A DNA stretch of 64,000 nt, from assembly GCA_910579265.1 (NCBI GenBank), contig CAJTTE010000014.1, positions 1-64,000 on the forward strand, read 5' to 3'. Below are positions 17,280-25,818 of the stretch, piece by piece. Positions within the stretch are counted from its first letter, which is position 1. Each line of letters starts with the position of its first letter. Origin of the DNA: an uncultured Ruminiclostridium sp. (lineage in GTDB: Bacteria > Bacillota > Clostridia > Oscillospirales > Ruminococcaceae). The notes under the pieces were generated by a model that saw nothing but the letters and a program-made list of their open reading frames with translations, was not told the DNA's origin and did no database searches. A program made the translations under genes and the position numbers.

Positions 17280-17484
17280 ATCACATGCTCCCTCTTCGAT
17301 ATTTTTATATGCAAAGGAAGCCGTTCTCTTCTGTATAAGTATGCGGCGTCATCGCCAAAGCTATTCATAAAACGGATTCCGTTATGCTGCGAAAAAGGCC
17401 TTCTTTACATCATAACCTATGATTAATTAAATTCCGTGAACGAAATGTGATCGTTTTATAAAAACAAAAATATTCCCGAAAAGG

Positions 17485-18210
17485 TCAGCAGTACATTTCC
17501 AGGATATCCTCCGTAAAATTTCCGTTACCGTCCCTTATGACCAGCGGACTGTCCATCTCAAGACCCGTCCTGCCCCCCTTTTTCCCCGAAACCAGCACGA
17601 GCCAGGGCTTTTCGCCCAACCTGTTGGAAACAGGGGTAAGCTTTTTAGGCTGAATACCGTACTTATCCATAAGACAGAATATCTCGCCGAGTCTTTCGGG
17701 TAAATGGCATAATTTAACGGTACCGCCGTATTTAAGCAAAAAAGCGGCAGCCTGAATGACCTGCTCAAGGGAACAGGCGATCTCGTGACGAGCTATCCTC
17801 TGCTCCTTTGAAAGCCTTTCCTTTCCCGAATTGATCTTATAATAGGGCGGATTGACGGTGACCATATCCGCCGTACCCTGGGGAATAAGCTCTCCGAGAC
17901 GCTTAAGATCCGTAAGATCGGCAAGAAGGGGCACGATCCTGTCGCCGAGTCCGTTTTCCGCCACTGAATGCCGGAAAAGTTCAAAGGCCCTTTTCTGAAG
18001 CTCCACGCCGTATATTTTTTTCGGCGGCTTCCGTTTTTCCTGATTCTTACAAAAATACAAAGGGATGATTCCGCATCCGGTGCAAAGATCACAAACCGTC
18101 ATGTTCGGATAGGGCGCGGCGAAAGCTCCCAGCAAAACGGCGTCCGTTCCGAAACGGTGGTTTTCGTCGACAAAGATGTCCAGATTACAAAGCCTGAATT
18201 TTTCTTCCAT
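17485..18210 (-). CDS. TrmN6-like tRNA (adenine-37-N6)-methyltransferase family protein
   Basis: 241 residues. FGTDAVLLGAF near 20 and CDLCTGCGIIPLYF (SAM motif I) near 40-53 are typical, and VNPPYY (about 117-122) is the catalytic NPPY of N6-adenine methylases. This YfiC/TrmN6 class modifies A37 of tRNA1(Val) in E. coli; in Firmicutes the exact target is less certain. It starts 6 bases after the trkH-like stop codon, and in many Firmicutes this family neighbours rsmI, as here. Confidence 0.88.
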   Translation of the reverse strand: MEEKFRLCNLDIFVDENHRFGTDAVLLGAFAAPYPNMTVCDLCTGCGIIPLYFCKNQEKRKPPKKIYGVELQKRAFELFRHSVAENGLGDRIVPLLADLTDLKRLGELIPQGTADMVTVNPPYYKINSGKERLSKEQRIARHEIACSLEQVIQAAAFLLKYGGTVKLCHLPERLGEIFCLMDKYGIQPKKLTPVSNRLGEKPWLVLVSGKKGGRTGLEMDSPLVIRDGNGNFTEDILEMYC

Positions 18211-18216
18211 TTTATT

Positions 18217-19566
18217 CTATCCTATCAGCAGCTCACAGTCGGGAAGGATTTTATCCTTGTCTCCGCCTCCCTTATCCGAAGTAAATGTCAGAAGCAGGGA
18301 TACGGGACCTACTCTTCCTACAAGCATAGCGAAACAAAGCATAAGCTTTGATACGGTATCCACCTTTGAAGAAAGACCGGTGGAAAATCCGGTAGTAGTA
18401 AACGCCGAAATGATCTCATAAAGTATGTCTACCTCCGGAAGCTCCGGGTTAAGTAAATAGATTATGGCAAAGCAAATAATTATAAAGCCTACGGAAAGCA
18501 TCAAAACGGTGATCGCCTTATATACCAGCCTCTTATGTACGCGGTGACCGTAAAGACGCGCATCGTCCCTTCCCCTTATGCTCGCGGCCACCGTAGCCAG
18601 TAAAATGGCGAGTGTAGTAACCCTGATACCGCCGCCGGTAGAAGCGGGTCCCGAGCCTATGAACATAAGTCCGATCGTAACAAGCTTCGAAAAGTCGTTG
18701 GCAAGACCTATATCCATAATATTAAAGCCCGCCGATCTGGCCGACACACTGGTAAATGCTGAACAGAGAAGCTTGTCGGGAATGCTCATGCCTCCGAATT
18801 TTTCCCCGTGAAGCATAGTAACAAGAAAATAAGCAAAAAAGCCTATCGCAAAAAGCGCTCCGCTGTATATAAGCACCAGCTTTGTATGCATAAGTATGCG
18901 TTTGGTTTTAAAATAATTTCTCACATTATCCCATACCACAAAACCAATTCCGCCGATAAATACAAGAGCCGCAATAACCATATGCACCTGAGGTGTGCTG
19001 CTGTATCCGGAAAAACCGTCTCCGATGCCGAAAAGATCAAGGCCCGCATTACAGAAAGCGGAAACGGAGGTAAAAACCGCCATAAAAATACCATAGCCTC
19101 CGTATTGCGGAACAAGAGTAAAGCACATTATGGCCGCTCCCACCAGCTCCATTATAAGAGTATACGTACCTATTCTTATAAAAAGCCGCTTTACCCCCAC
19201 AAATCCGGTAACGCTAAGCTCGCCGGCTATGGCGTTTGCTTTCATTATACCCATTTTGCGGCCCAGAGCATAGTTGAAAAACGTAAGTATAATTACAAGG
19301 CCAAGACCGCCTATCTGCATCATGAAAAGCAGAACGATCTGACCGAATATGTTCCAGTGGGCAAAGGTTTCAACTACGGTGATGCCCGTAGTGCTGGTGG
19401 CCGACGTGGCGGTAAAGAAACAATCAACTATATCCGTCCATTGTCCGCTTTTAGACGAACACGGAAGACAAAGGAGAACCGTTCCTGTACATATAACCGC
19501 CAAAAGGCTCAAAGTAAGCGTTCTGGCTGGATTAGGCTGTTTGGCTTTCTTTTTTATAATTGGCAT
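18217..19566 (-). CDS. TrkH/KtrB-type K+ transport channel subunit
   Basis: 449 residues with about ten membrane segments and the repeated pore loops of the Trk/Ktr family (TSATSTTGITVVET, SVSAFCNAGLDLFG, SVSARSAGFN and the last loop SAFTTTGFSTGLS). The length fits KtrB/TrkH. The channel needs a cytosolic RCK subunit (TrkA/KtrA); none is in the window, so the partner must be elsewhere, perhaps encoded beyond this cluster. An R1/R4 repeat complex lies directly upstream. Confidence 0.93.
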   Translation of the reverse strand: MPIIKKKAKQPNPARTLTLSLLAVICTGTVLLCLPCSSKSGQWTDIVDCFFTATSATSTTGITVVETFAHWNIFGQIVLLFMMQIGGLGLVIILTFFNYALGRKMGIMKANAIAGELSVTGFVGVKRLFIRIGTYTLIMELVGAAIMCFTLVPQYGGYGIFMAVFTSVSAFCNAGLDLFGIGDGFSGYSSTPQVHMVIAALVFIGGIGFVVWDNVRNYFKTKRILMHTKLVLIYSGALFAIGFFAYFLVTMLHGEKFGGMSIPDKLLCSAFTSVSARSAGFNIMDIGLANDFSKLVTIGLMFIGSGPASTGGGIRVTTLAILLATVAASIRGRDDARLYGHRVHKRLVYKAITVLMLSVGFIIICFAIIYLLNPELPEVDILYEIISAFTTTGFSTGLSSKVDTVSKLMLCFAMLVGRVGPVSLLLTFTSDKGGGDKDKILPDCELLIG

Positions 19567-19609
19567 TTTAAATAAACGCTCCTCCTCTTACCTTATACCG
19601 ATCCCTTTT

Positions 19610-19787
19610 TAAGGCAACACCGCACAATGACCGCCCGACGGCTTTGCGTGCGACTTGCTTGCATATATTCCGTCATCTTACACAAATTCTCCTTGAAATA
19701 CGTCAGTATTCCTGCGCCCAATTTATGCAAGCTGACGAAATATCTGACTGCGCGATTCACACCCAATCATTGTGCGGTGTTGCCTTA
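19610..19787 (+). mobile_element. R1 element, copy 4, inserted into an R4 repeat
   Basis: 178 bp with intact termini and perfect TTAA flanks. To the left stands ATACCGATCCCTTTTTAA, to the right TTAAACTGACGTGATACCCG. With the element and one TTAA removed, these give a continuous R4 repeat. This is direct evidence of insertion with TTAA duplication. Confidence 0.9.
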
Positions 19788-19904
19788 AACTGACGTGATA
19801 CCCGCACTGATACCCGCACTTTTAAAAAAGTAAATAGCGCTTTGTTCATTAAATAGCTATCTTTTAAACTGACGTGATACCCGCAGTTTTAAAAGGGATT
19901 GCAC
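19788..19904 (-). repeat. R4 repeat, split and partly duplicated
   Basis: Two inverted R4 remnants. Each has AAACTGACGTGATACCCGCA; the first is interrupted by R1 and shows an internal duplication of TGATACCCGCA, the second (from 19864) is nearly complete and runs to GGGATT. Together with R1 they fill the 428-bp gap before the next gene. Confidence 0.7.
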
Positions 19905-19994
19905 CCCAAACACTAATCAGATAGTTCTAAAAGGGATTAGTATTAAACATTTTGTTCTGTGATCAGGATACATGCATAACGATCCTTGCGTAAT

Positions 19995-21962
19995 TCAGGA
20001 CGGCGCCGAAAGGACGGGTTCCGGATGGGACGAGAACACCGTCTGCTCCCCGGGCTCAGTCCCGCTCTCCGCCGGAGCCGAGCTTTCCGGAGAAGATGTT
20101 TGAGCCTCGCTGCCTCCGCTCTGAGCCTGAGCGTAGGCCTTTGCTCTCTCGCCGTAAGCGAACACTCTGTAGCCCTCGGTTTCGGCCAGCTGAATAAATA
20201 CCACTCTTTCCTGACCCTCAAAACTCAGGGAAACATCCTTCGGTACTATTATAAAAGTATCCTCGCGGATATCCGAGGATCTGTCCGCCGTAAACACGGT
20301 TATATTCTGATTTAAAAACTGAAGAGACATTACACAGCTTCTGCCGCAGCCGTATGCGGTTACCGGAGGAGCCTCTACGCTGTTGAAAATATATGATGAG
20401 ATTTCCTCATATTCACTGTTCTTCTGCGCACTTTCCGCGCGGGAAAGAGGAAGATAATAAAACACCCCGAAGCATACGGAATATATTGCAAGGACGGTTA
20501 TTGCCGAGGAAAATACCGCCCTTTTCAACTTTTTGGCACAGGAAACTATAACCATAAGTATCGCCATAAGGCACATTGAACAGCTGACGGCCGCCGTAAG
20601 CCCGGTGGAGGTGACCAAAGAAGAAGAGCTTTCCCCGAACATTACCGGATAAAGACAAAGCATAGGGCTTATCGAAGCATATTCCGCGTTGAGAACGGTT
20701 TGACGTCCGGTAAAAAAGAACAGGAGATAAACCGCGCCGGATCCTATAACTCCGCCGAGTATTTCCGTAAGCTGAAGCTCCTCCGTATATACGAATATCA
20801 GCACAAGCATTACCGTAAAGGGAATAACGCCGTCCAGATAGCGTCCGAATAAAAGCGTGCTCTGACTTGATTCAAAATTATCCGCGCCGAATCGATAGCA
20901 TACGCCGATAAAAAGCATGAATATGGTCAGAAAGACCGTAAATGCCATAAACACGGATCTTGCTCCGCCGAATATGGGCTTTATCTCCTCCTCATGCTCC
21001 TTCCTTCTTTTTTTAGATCTGAAAAACCTTGCCGCCACTATAAAAACAATAGCGCAGGCAAGAGCTCCTAAACCCCAGGAAGAACAAATAAAATAATAAA
21101 GCTGGGAAAAAAGCGATACGAAAAATCTCTGAACTCCCTGGCCGGACAGCATGGAAGGAAGATCCGCGAAAAAGCCCTCCGCGGTATTGCGAAGCAGCGC
21201 GGGATCATTTATTCTCCACAGCTGCTGCTGAACAAGATAGTTTCCGAATATCGAACCGATAAAGAAAATAACAAGGGAAGAAAAAAACAAGCCTAAATTT
21301 ACGGATTTTCTCTTAAAGACCAGCTTAGCAAGAATCACCGTTACGCATACGCTTAAAATAAGTGCGAAAAGGCGCTGATGGGCGCAATATGTCAAAGCGG
21401 TAACCATGCCGAGAATAACCGAAAGTGAATTTTTTCGGGATTTTTTTTCGGCTTTGTCAGCCTTAAGCAGCAGATAAAGCACCAAAAACGGCAGAAAAAC
21501 AGCCGATGTCTCGTTCCATATAAACTTACTGTGTATCATGCAGGACATCCAGCCGCCCGTACATACGGAAACGAACACTCCTTCCCTCGCCTTCCTTACA
21601 CCCAGCATCTGGGAACAGGAATAGACCAATACGGGAATCAGGCTCATCACGGCTCCGTTTATTATTATCATGATACGGTACTGTACAAAGGGATCCTTTG
21701 TGAACAGCATTGCCGGAATATATAAAAGACTCTGTAAAAATCCGTAGTAATAATTGCTTCTGCTCATTGCGGCGGTCCAATCGCCGCCCAAAAACATATT
21801 TGTCAAAGCCGCCGCGGTAAATTCGTTGGGCTCTATGGAGGGAAGATAAGCGAAGGCGGAAATAACGGTATGCAACGCAAAAAAGACAAGGAACAAAAGA
21901 AATTTGATTCCTTTATGTCCGAGTCTGTCATTTATTCGGTTAAAAATCGCCGTTTTTTCCAT
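19995..21962 (-). CDS. Polytopic membrane protein, GT-C glycosyltransferase-like
   Basis: About 655 residues from MEKTAIFNRI; an ATG ten codons earlier lacks a ribosome site while this one follows GAAAGGA. At least ten membrane segments fill about 20-530, with an extracytoplasmic loop after the first (PSIEPNEFTAAALTNMFLGGDW) in the style of GT-C lipid-linked sugar transferases. A soluble tail of about 110 residues ends in a Ser/Glu/Pro-rich stretch. No catalytic motif could be confirmed, so a role in envelope glycan assembly is inference. It is followed upstream by a RING-like membrane protein on the same strand. Confidence 0.7.
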   Translation of the reverse strand: MEKTAIFNRINDRLGHKGIKFLLFLVFFALHTVISAFAYLPSIEPNEFTAAALTNMFLGGDWTAAMSRSNYYYGFLQSLLYIPAMLFTKDPFVQYRIMIIINGAVMSLIPVLVYSCSQMLGVRKAREGVFVSVCTGGWMSCMIHSKFIWNETSAVFLPFLVLYLLLKADKAEKKSRKNSLSVILGMVTALTYCAHQRLFALILSVCVTVILAKLVFKRKSVNLGLFFSSLVIFFIGSIFGNYLVQQQLWRINDPALLRNTAEGFFADLPSMLSGQGVQRFFVSLFSQLYYFICSSWGLGALACAIVFIVAARFFRSKKRRKEHEEEIKPIFGGARSVFMAFTVFLTIFMLFIGVCYRFGADNFESSQSTLLFGRYLDGVIPFTVMLVLIFVYTEELQLTEILGGVIGSGAVYLLFFFTGRQTVLNAEYASISPMLCLYPVMFGESSSSLVTSTGLTAAVSCSMCLMAILMVIVSCAKKLKRAVFSSAITVLAIYSVCFGVFYYLPLSRAESAQKNSEYEEISSYIFNSVEAPPVTAYGCGRSCVMSLQFLNQNITVFTADRSSDIREDTFIIVPKDVSLSFEGQERVVFIQLAETEGYRVFAYGERAKAYAQAQSGGSEAQTSSPESSAPAESGTEPGEQTVFSSHPEPVLSAPS

Positions 21963-22068
21963 CTGACCGATATTCCTTTCAAATATCCCCATACCTTGTC
22001 GGCAGATTTGCCGAAAAACTCATACCGTCCGGTATGCCCATAAGGTTTTCCGACGAATCGCCGATCCG

Positions 22069-22902
22069 TCAGAATCCCGCCGCCGCCAGAATCGTCATTA
22101 CCGCAAGAATCATCACAAACTGTATTCCGAAGCATACGGCCACAAGACCGGGTCGGGCCTTCCCCGCGTCCACAAGCGCGGCAAGATAATCCTGTGAGGT
22201 TTCATCCTCGAACCTCAGCCTGATCTTCTTTATTTTTCTTACCATATGATGTATATAAAGGTAATCCCCAAAAAGACAAAGTAAAACGGTGACCGTAAAC
22301 TGTAAATATCCCAGAAATGTAGCCGTCGGAAGGAGCGATGCATTTGCAGCCAGCTCTTCAAGCTGTTCGGGATGAAAAAAAGCCGCATAATAAACCAGTA
22401 TCTGCGGAAGAGAGGTAACGAGATTCAAAGCCGCCAAAAGAAAACCCAGAGGCAGCATACCTTTATAAAATTGATTGTAGGGATTCAGAAAGCCCGCAAA
22501 AAAATTAAAGCTAAGCTTTTTGCCGCTTACGATCATATGCTTTACGAGAGCAAGGCGGTAAAAAGACTGAGGCCCTTTTACGTTCATAAAGCACATTATT
22601 TCGCGCTCGCTGACGCCCAGATACTTTTTCTCGCCGTATTCCCGTTCAAAATCCTCGCGTTGCCTTTTAAGCTCTTCCGACTCCTGCCGGTATTCCGAAT
22701 CCCCGCGGTTCTGATCCGTATCCTGCTCGGAGGGCTTCCATACAAAGCCTTCCTGATGCCGGTCCTTAAACGGACATCCTCCCCCTTCATCCCAGCAGGA
22801 ACGATGCGCGGGCGCGCCGCACACGGGACAATAAACCGTCTGTTCTTCTCCGTCAAAATCCTTGCCGCAGCATTCGCATCTCTTTCCCATAAATTGTTCC
22901 AT
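22069..22902 (-). CDS. Membrane protein with N-terminal prokaryotic RING-like zinc domain
   Basis: 277 residues. CxCC...CPVCGAPAHRSCWDEGGGC at about 9-45 makes a cysteine/histidine zinc site like the prokaryotic RING finger (Prok-RING family). A charged Gln/Glu/Arg-rich region (60-95) follows, then three or four membrane segments (about 140-275). Such proteins are common in clostridia near membrane glycosyltransferases, but their function is not established. It stands 76 bases upstream of the polytopic protein and is probably co-transcribed. Confidence 0.75.
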   Translation of the reverse strand: MEQFMGKRCECCGKDFDGEEQTVYCPVCGAPAHRSCWDEGGGCPFKDRHQEGFVWKPSEQDTDQNRGDSEYRQESEELKRQREDFEREYGEKKYLGVSEREIMCFMNVKGPQSFYRLALVKHMIVSGKKLSFNFFAGFLNPYNQFYKGMLPLGFLLAALNLVTSLPQILVYYAAFFHPEQLEELAANASLLPTATFLGYLQFTVTVLLCLFGDYLYIHHMVRKIKKIRLRFEDETSQDYLAALVDAGKARPGLVAVCFGIQFVMILAVMTILAAAGF

Positions 22903-23247
22903 GACGCCTCGCTTCCTCAGAACCCTTTAAAGAGGCTCTCGCTCATACCCTAATAAACTTTATCTGTATAGTATAGCAGATTTTACTAAAAAATGCAAGC
23001 CCGATCAGGGCTTCGATACGGTTTTACTACGCTACTGAACTTTGACGGTGCGCATAAGTGTAAAAATCGCTCGGATCATGTCGAAGGAAGGGTCCCTTGT
23101 TCTTTCATACGGATTTTTTTATTTAAAAACACTTTTAAAACGACCTTTCCTTTCGTATCGATGAAAATCCGGTTTCCTGATTTTCCGTCAAAATTACTAT
23201 GCGGGCGGTTATCCATCACGGGTAACCGCCCGACAAGCCGTAGGTCG
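22903..23247. other. Gap, nothing recognised
   Basis: 345 bp without a credible gene or clear hairpin. A -10-like TATAGTATA near 22967 may belong to the promoter of the RING-like gene. Confidence 0.4.
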
Positions 23248-23666
23248 TCAGTCCTCAATATCTGTTCTTTCAATTTTGAAGATAACCGGTCTGGTCGCAT
23301 CGTTGCAACAAGCGATCATAACCTTATCATCATTCATCCATCCGTGCATAATCGCTCCGCCCTGGAGTCCGGTATAAATATATCTGCTGATAGCATCCCA
23401 CGCTTCAGAGCAAAAAGGAACACCGTCCGCCCCACAGTGCATCGTGCCGGGCGAGACCGGAACATCCTCATCGGGCAAACCGCTCTTTACCAGCGTCCCT
23501 GCGCCCATATGCCAATAATCATCCCGCTCACCGTTCCGGTAAAAAATAAATTCATCTCCCACATTGTAGCACGGACACTTTCCGCTGTCTGGTCTAGCGC
23601 AATACAGCGCCTGTAACTCGGGAAATATTTTTTGTCCAATACCGTAACTTTTACTCTATGTTCCAT
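23248..23666 (-). pseudogene. TIGR04076-like protein, split by one frameshift
   Basis: The 5' part starts at MEHRVKVTVLDKKYFP with an AAAGGGGA ribosome site. The 3' part, in another frame, reads ELQALYCARPDSGKCPCYNVGDEF and continues to PVIFKIERTDIED. The two join at TTCCC|GAGTT, where a single missing base would restore one frame. Together they would give a protein of about 139 residues with the Cys pattern and the C-terminal MIACCNDATRPVIFKIER typical of the small uncharacterised family TIGR04076. It is either a recent pseudogene or an assembly error in a short C run. Confidence 0.7.
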
Positions 23667-23717
23667 TTTATTTTCCCCTTTCATAAATCCCGGCTTATCA
23701 CATTAGATTATACCACC

Positions 23718-23812
23718 AGAAGAGCGGAGCGATCCCTCAGAACCGGTAAAATGTTCTCAGACATCAAAATAAATTCTTCCTCTTTCACTAGTCTGAGGTT
23801 ATTTTACCATAT
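23718..23812. repeat. Single unit of the 100-bp origin-proximal repeat
   Basis: AGCGGAGCGATCCCTCAGAA, TAAAATGTTCTCAGACATC, AAAATAAATTCTTCCTCTTTC and GTCTGAGGTTAT occur in the same order and spacing as in the tandem array at 58870-59745. Here the outer CCTCAGA/TCTGAGG pair is perfect. It lies between the broken TIGR04076-like gene and the ABC exporter promoter. Confidence 0.75.
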
Positions 23813-23896
23813 TTATCAGTATGACACAAGATATGCTCAGTGAAAATTCCGGAAGTATCGGCCGTCAGCACGAAGGGAAATGAGATCATACCCCCC

Positions 23897-23925
23897 TTGA
23901 CATTAAAAATTCAATGTGCTATAAT
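23897..23925 (+). promoter_or_regulatory. Consensus sigma-70/sigma-A promoter of the ABC exporter operon
   Basis: TTGACA, a 17-base spacer and TATAAT: perfect matches in both boxes. The start codon of the first exporter gene is about 150 bases downstream, leaving a long leader. Confidence 0.9.
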
Positions 23926-23957
23926 TCTTACACCAAAAGAAAATATATACTAAGCTC

Positions 23958-23998
23958 AGTGTGTCGTTTAAAGAAAACGACACTCTGTTTTTCTGAAA
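23958..23998 (+). terminator. Leader hairpin with T-run, possible attenuator
   Basis: AGTGTGTCGTTT pairs with AAACGACACTCT around AAAGA and is followed by GTTTTTCT, about 25 bases after the likely transcription start and 75 bases before the coding region. Drug exporters of this heterodimeric kind are known to be controlled by attenuation in Bacillus subtilis (bmrCD). No leader peptide could be confirmed here. Confidence 0.6.
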
Positions 23999-24072
23999 AA
24001 CGCTTTGTTTTTGCATTTCTTTTGATCGAATGACAAATTATGCTATTGAATGAAAGGAGTTGTGTAAAAGAA

Positions 24073-25818
24073 ATGATCAAAAAATTACTGGGATCGGTGA
24101 GAGAATATAAAGGCGTTTCGATAAAAACGCCGATATTCGTTTCGCTGGAAGTTGTTATGGAATGCCTCATCCCCTTCGTTATAGCCCGGCTCATAAATGA
24201 GATACAGGCGGGCTGTGAATTTTCCGTCATCGCCGGCTACGGCGGAGTGCTTGTATTGATGGCCGCCGTATCTCTTACCTTCGGTACGCTTGCGGGAAGA
24301 ACTTGTGCAACGGCGTCCTGCGGCTTTGCCAAAAATCTGAGACATGACATTTTTTACAGGATTCAGGATTTTTCCTTTGAAAACATCGACCGTTTTTCCA
24401 CCTCGTCGCTGGTGACACGTCTTACCACGGATGTGACCAATGTTCAGATGGCGTTTATGATGATAATAAGAATGGCGATAAGATGTCCCTTCATGCTTAT
24501 CTTTTCTTTTATTATGGCATTTGTGATGGGCGGAAAAATGGCATGGATCTTTGTGATCCTTCTTCCGGTTATGGGCTTCGGTCTTTTTCTCATAATAAAA
24601 AATGCGATGCCGATATTTAAAAGGGTTTTCAAAAAATATGACAAGCTGAACGAATCGATACAGGAAAACGTAAAAGGCATGCGGGTTGTCAAATCCTTTG
24701 TGCGCGAAGAATATGAACAGAAGAAATTTGCCGGCGCGGCGGGAGATGTGTGCAGGGATTTTACAAAAGCCGAAAAGATCCTTGCATTTAACGGTCCCCT
24801 GATGCAGTTTTGTTTATACTCCGTAATGATATTTGTGCTCTCCTTCGGTTCCTATGTGGTTATTTCTTCAACCGGCGCCGATTTACAGGTCGGACAGCTT
24901 TCCGCTCTTCTTACCTACAGCTTTCAGATACTGAACAGCCTTATGATGGTATCGATGATCTTCGTTATGATAACCATGTCTGCGGAATCCGCAAGACGTA
25001 TAGTTGAAGTGCTGGATGAAGAAAGCTCTTTGTCCTCCCCCGAAAATCCGATTCATGAAGTAAAGGACGGCTCGGTGGATTTTGACGGAGTAAGCTTCCG
25101 TTATTCCTCAAAATCCGAAAAACCCGCGCTTTCCGATATCGATCTTCACATAAGCTCCGGAGAAACCATAGGCATCATAGGCGGAACGGGCTCGTCAAAA
25201 TCCTCTTTGATCCAGCTTATTTCCCGTCTTTACGACGCCTCCGAGGGCACGGTAAAGGTGGGCGGAATAGACGTAAGAAATTACGATCTGGAATCTCTGC
25301 GCAACCAGGTTGCGGTAGTGTTGCAGAAAAACGTGCTTTTCAGCGGTACCGTAAAGGAAAACCTGCGCTGGGGAAACAAAGAGGCTACCGATGAAGAAAT
25401 GAAAGAGGCATGTAAAATCGCCTGTGCCGACGAATTTGTTTCGGCCTTTCCCGAAGGCTACGACACTTACATAGAGCAAGGCGGAGCCAACGTCTCCGGC
25501 GGTCAGAAGCAAAGGCTCTGTATTGCACGAGCCCTGCTCAAAAAGCCCAAGATCCTTATTCTTGACGACTCTACAAGCGCGGTGGATACCCGTACCGACG
25601 CCATTATAAGAAGCGGCTTTAAAAAGTTTATGCCGAACACCACCAAGATCATTATCGCACAAAGAACGTCGTCGGTACAGGACGCCGACAGGATCATAGT
25701 AATGGACGGCGGGAAAATCAACGCCGTAGGCACTCATGATGAGCTGCTCAGGAAAAATGAAATTTACCGCGAGGTTTACACCTCACAGAACAAGGCAGGA
25801 AGCGAGGTGGATGAATAA
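24073..25818 (+). CDS. ABC exporter half-transporter, subunit with degenerate ATP site
   Basis: About 581 residues. The start is taken at the second in-frame ATG, which follows AAAGGAG, rather than 11 codons earlier. Six membrane segments (about 15-310) precede a nucleotide-binding domain with Walker A GGTGSSKSS, signature VSGGQKQR and Walker B ILILDDSTSAVD. The catalytic Glu after Walker B is Asp, the usual mark of the non-hydrolysing site in heterodimeric exporters (BmrC/D, LmrC/D, TM287/288 types). It overlaps the next gene by TAATG. It probably expels drugs or lipophilic compounds. Confidence 0.92.
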   Translation: MIKKLLGSVREYKGVSIKTPIFVSLEVVMECLIPFVIARLINEIQAGCEFSVIAGYGGVLVLMAAVSLTFGTLAGRTCATASCGFAKNLRHDIFYRIQDFSFENIDRFSTSSLVTRLTTDVTNVQMAFMMIIRMAIRCPFMLIFSFIMAFVMGGKMAWIFVILLPVMGFGLFLIIKNAMPIFKRVFKKYDKLNESIQENVKGMRVVKSFVREEYEQKKFAGAAGDVCRDFTKAEKILAFNGPLMQFCLYSVMIFVLSFGSYVVISSTGADLQVGQLSALLTYSFQILNSLMMVSMIFVMITMSAESARRIVEVLDEESSLSSPENPIHEVKDGSVDFDGVSFRYSSKSEKPALSDIDLHISSGETIGIIGGTGSSKSSLIQLISRLYDASEGTVKVGGIDVRNYDLESLRNQVAVVLQKNVLFSGTVKENLRWGNKEATDEEMKEACKIACADEFVSAFPEGYDTYIEQGGANVSGGQKQRLCIARALLKKPKILILDDSTSAVDTRTDAIIRSGFKKFMPNTTKIIIAQRTSSVQDADRIIVMDGGKINAVGTHDELLRKNEIYREVYTSQNKAGSEVDE

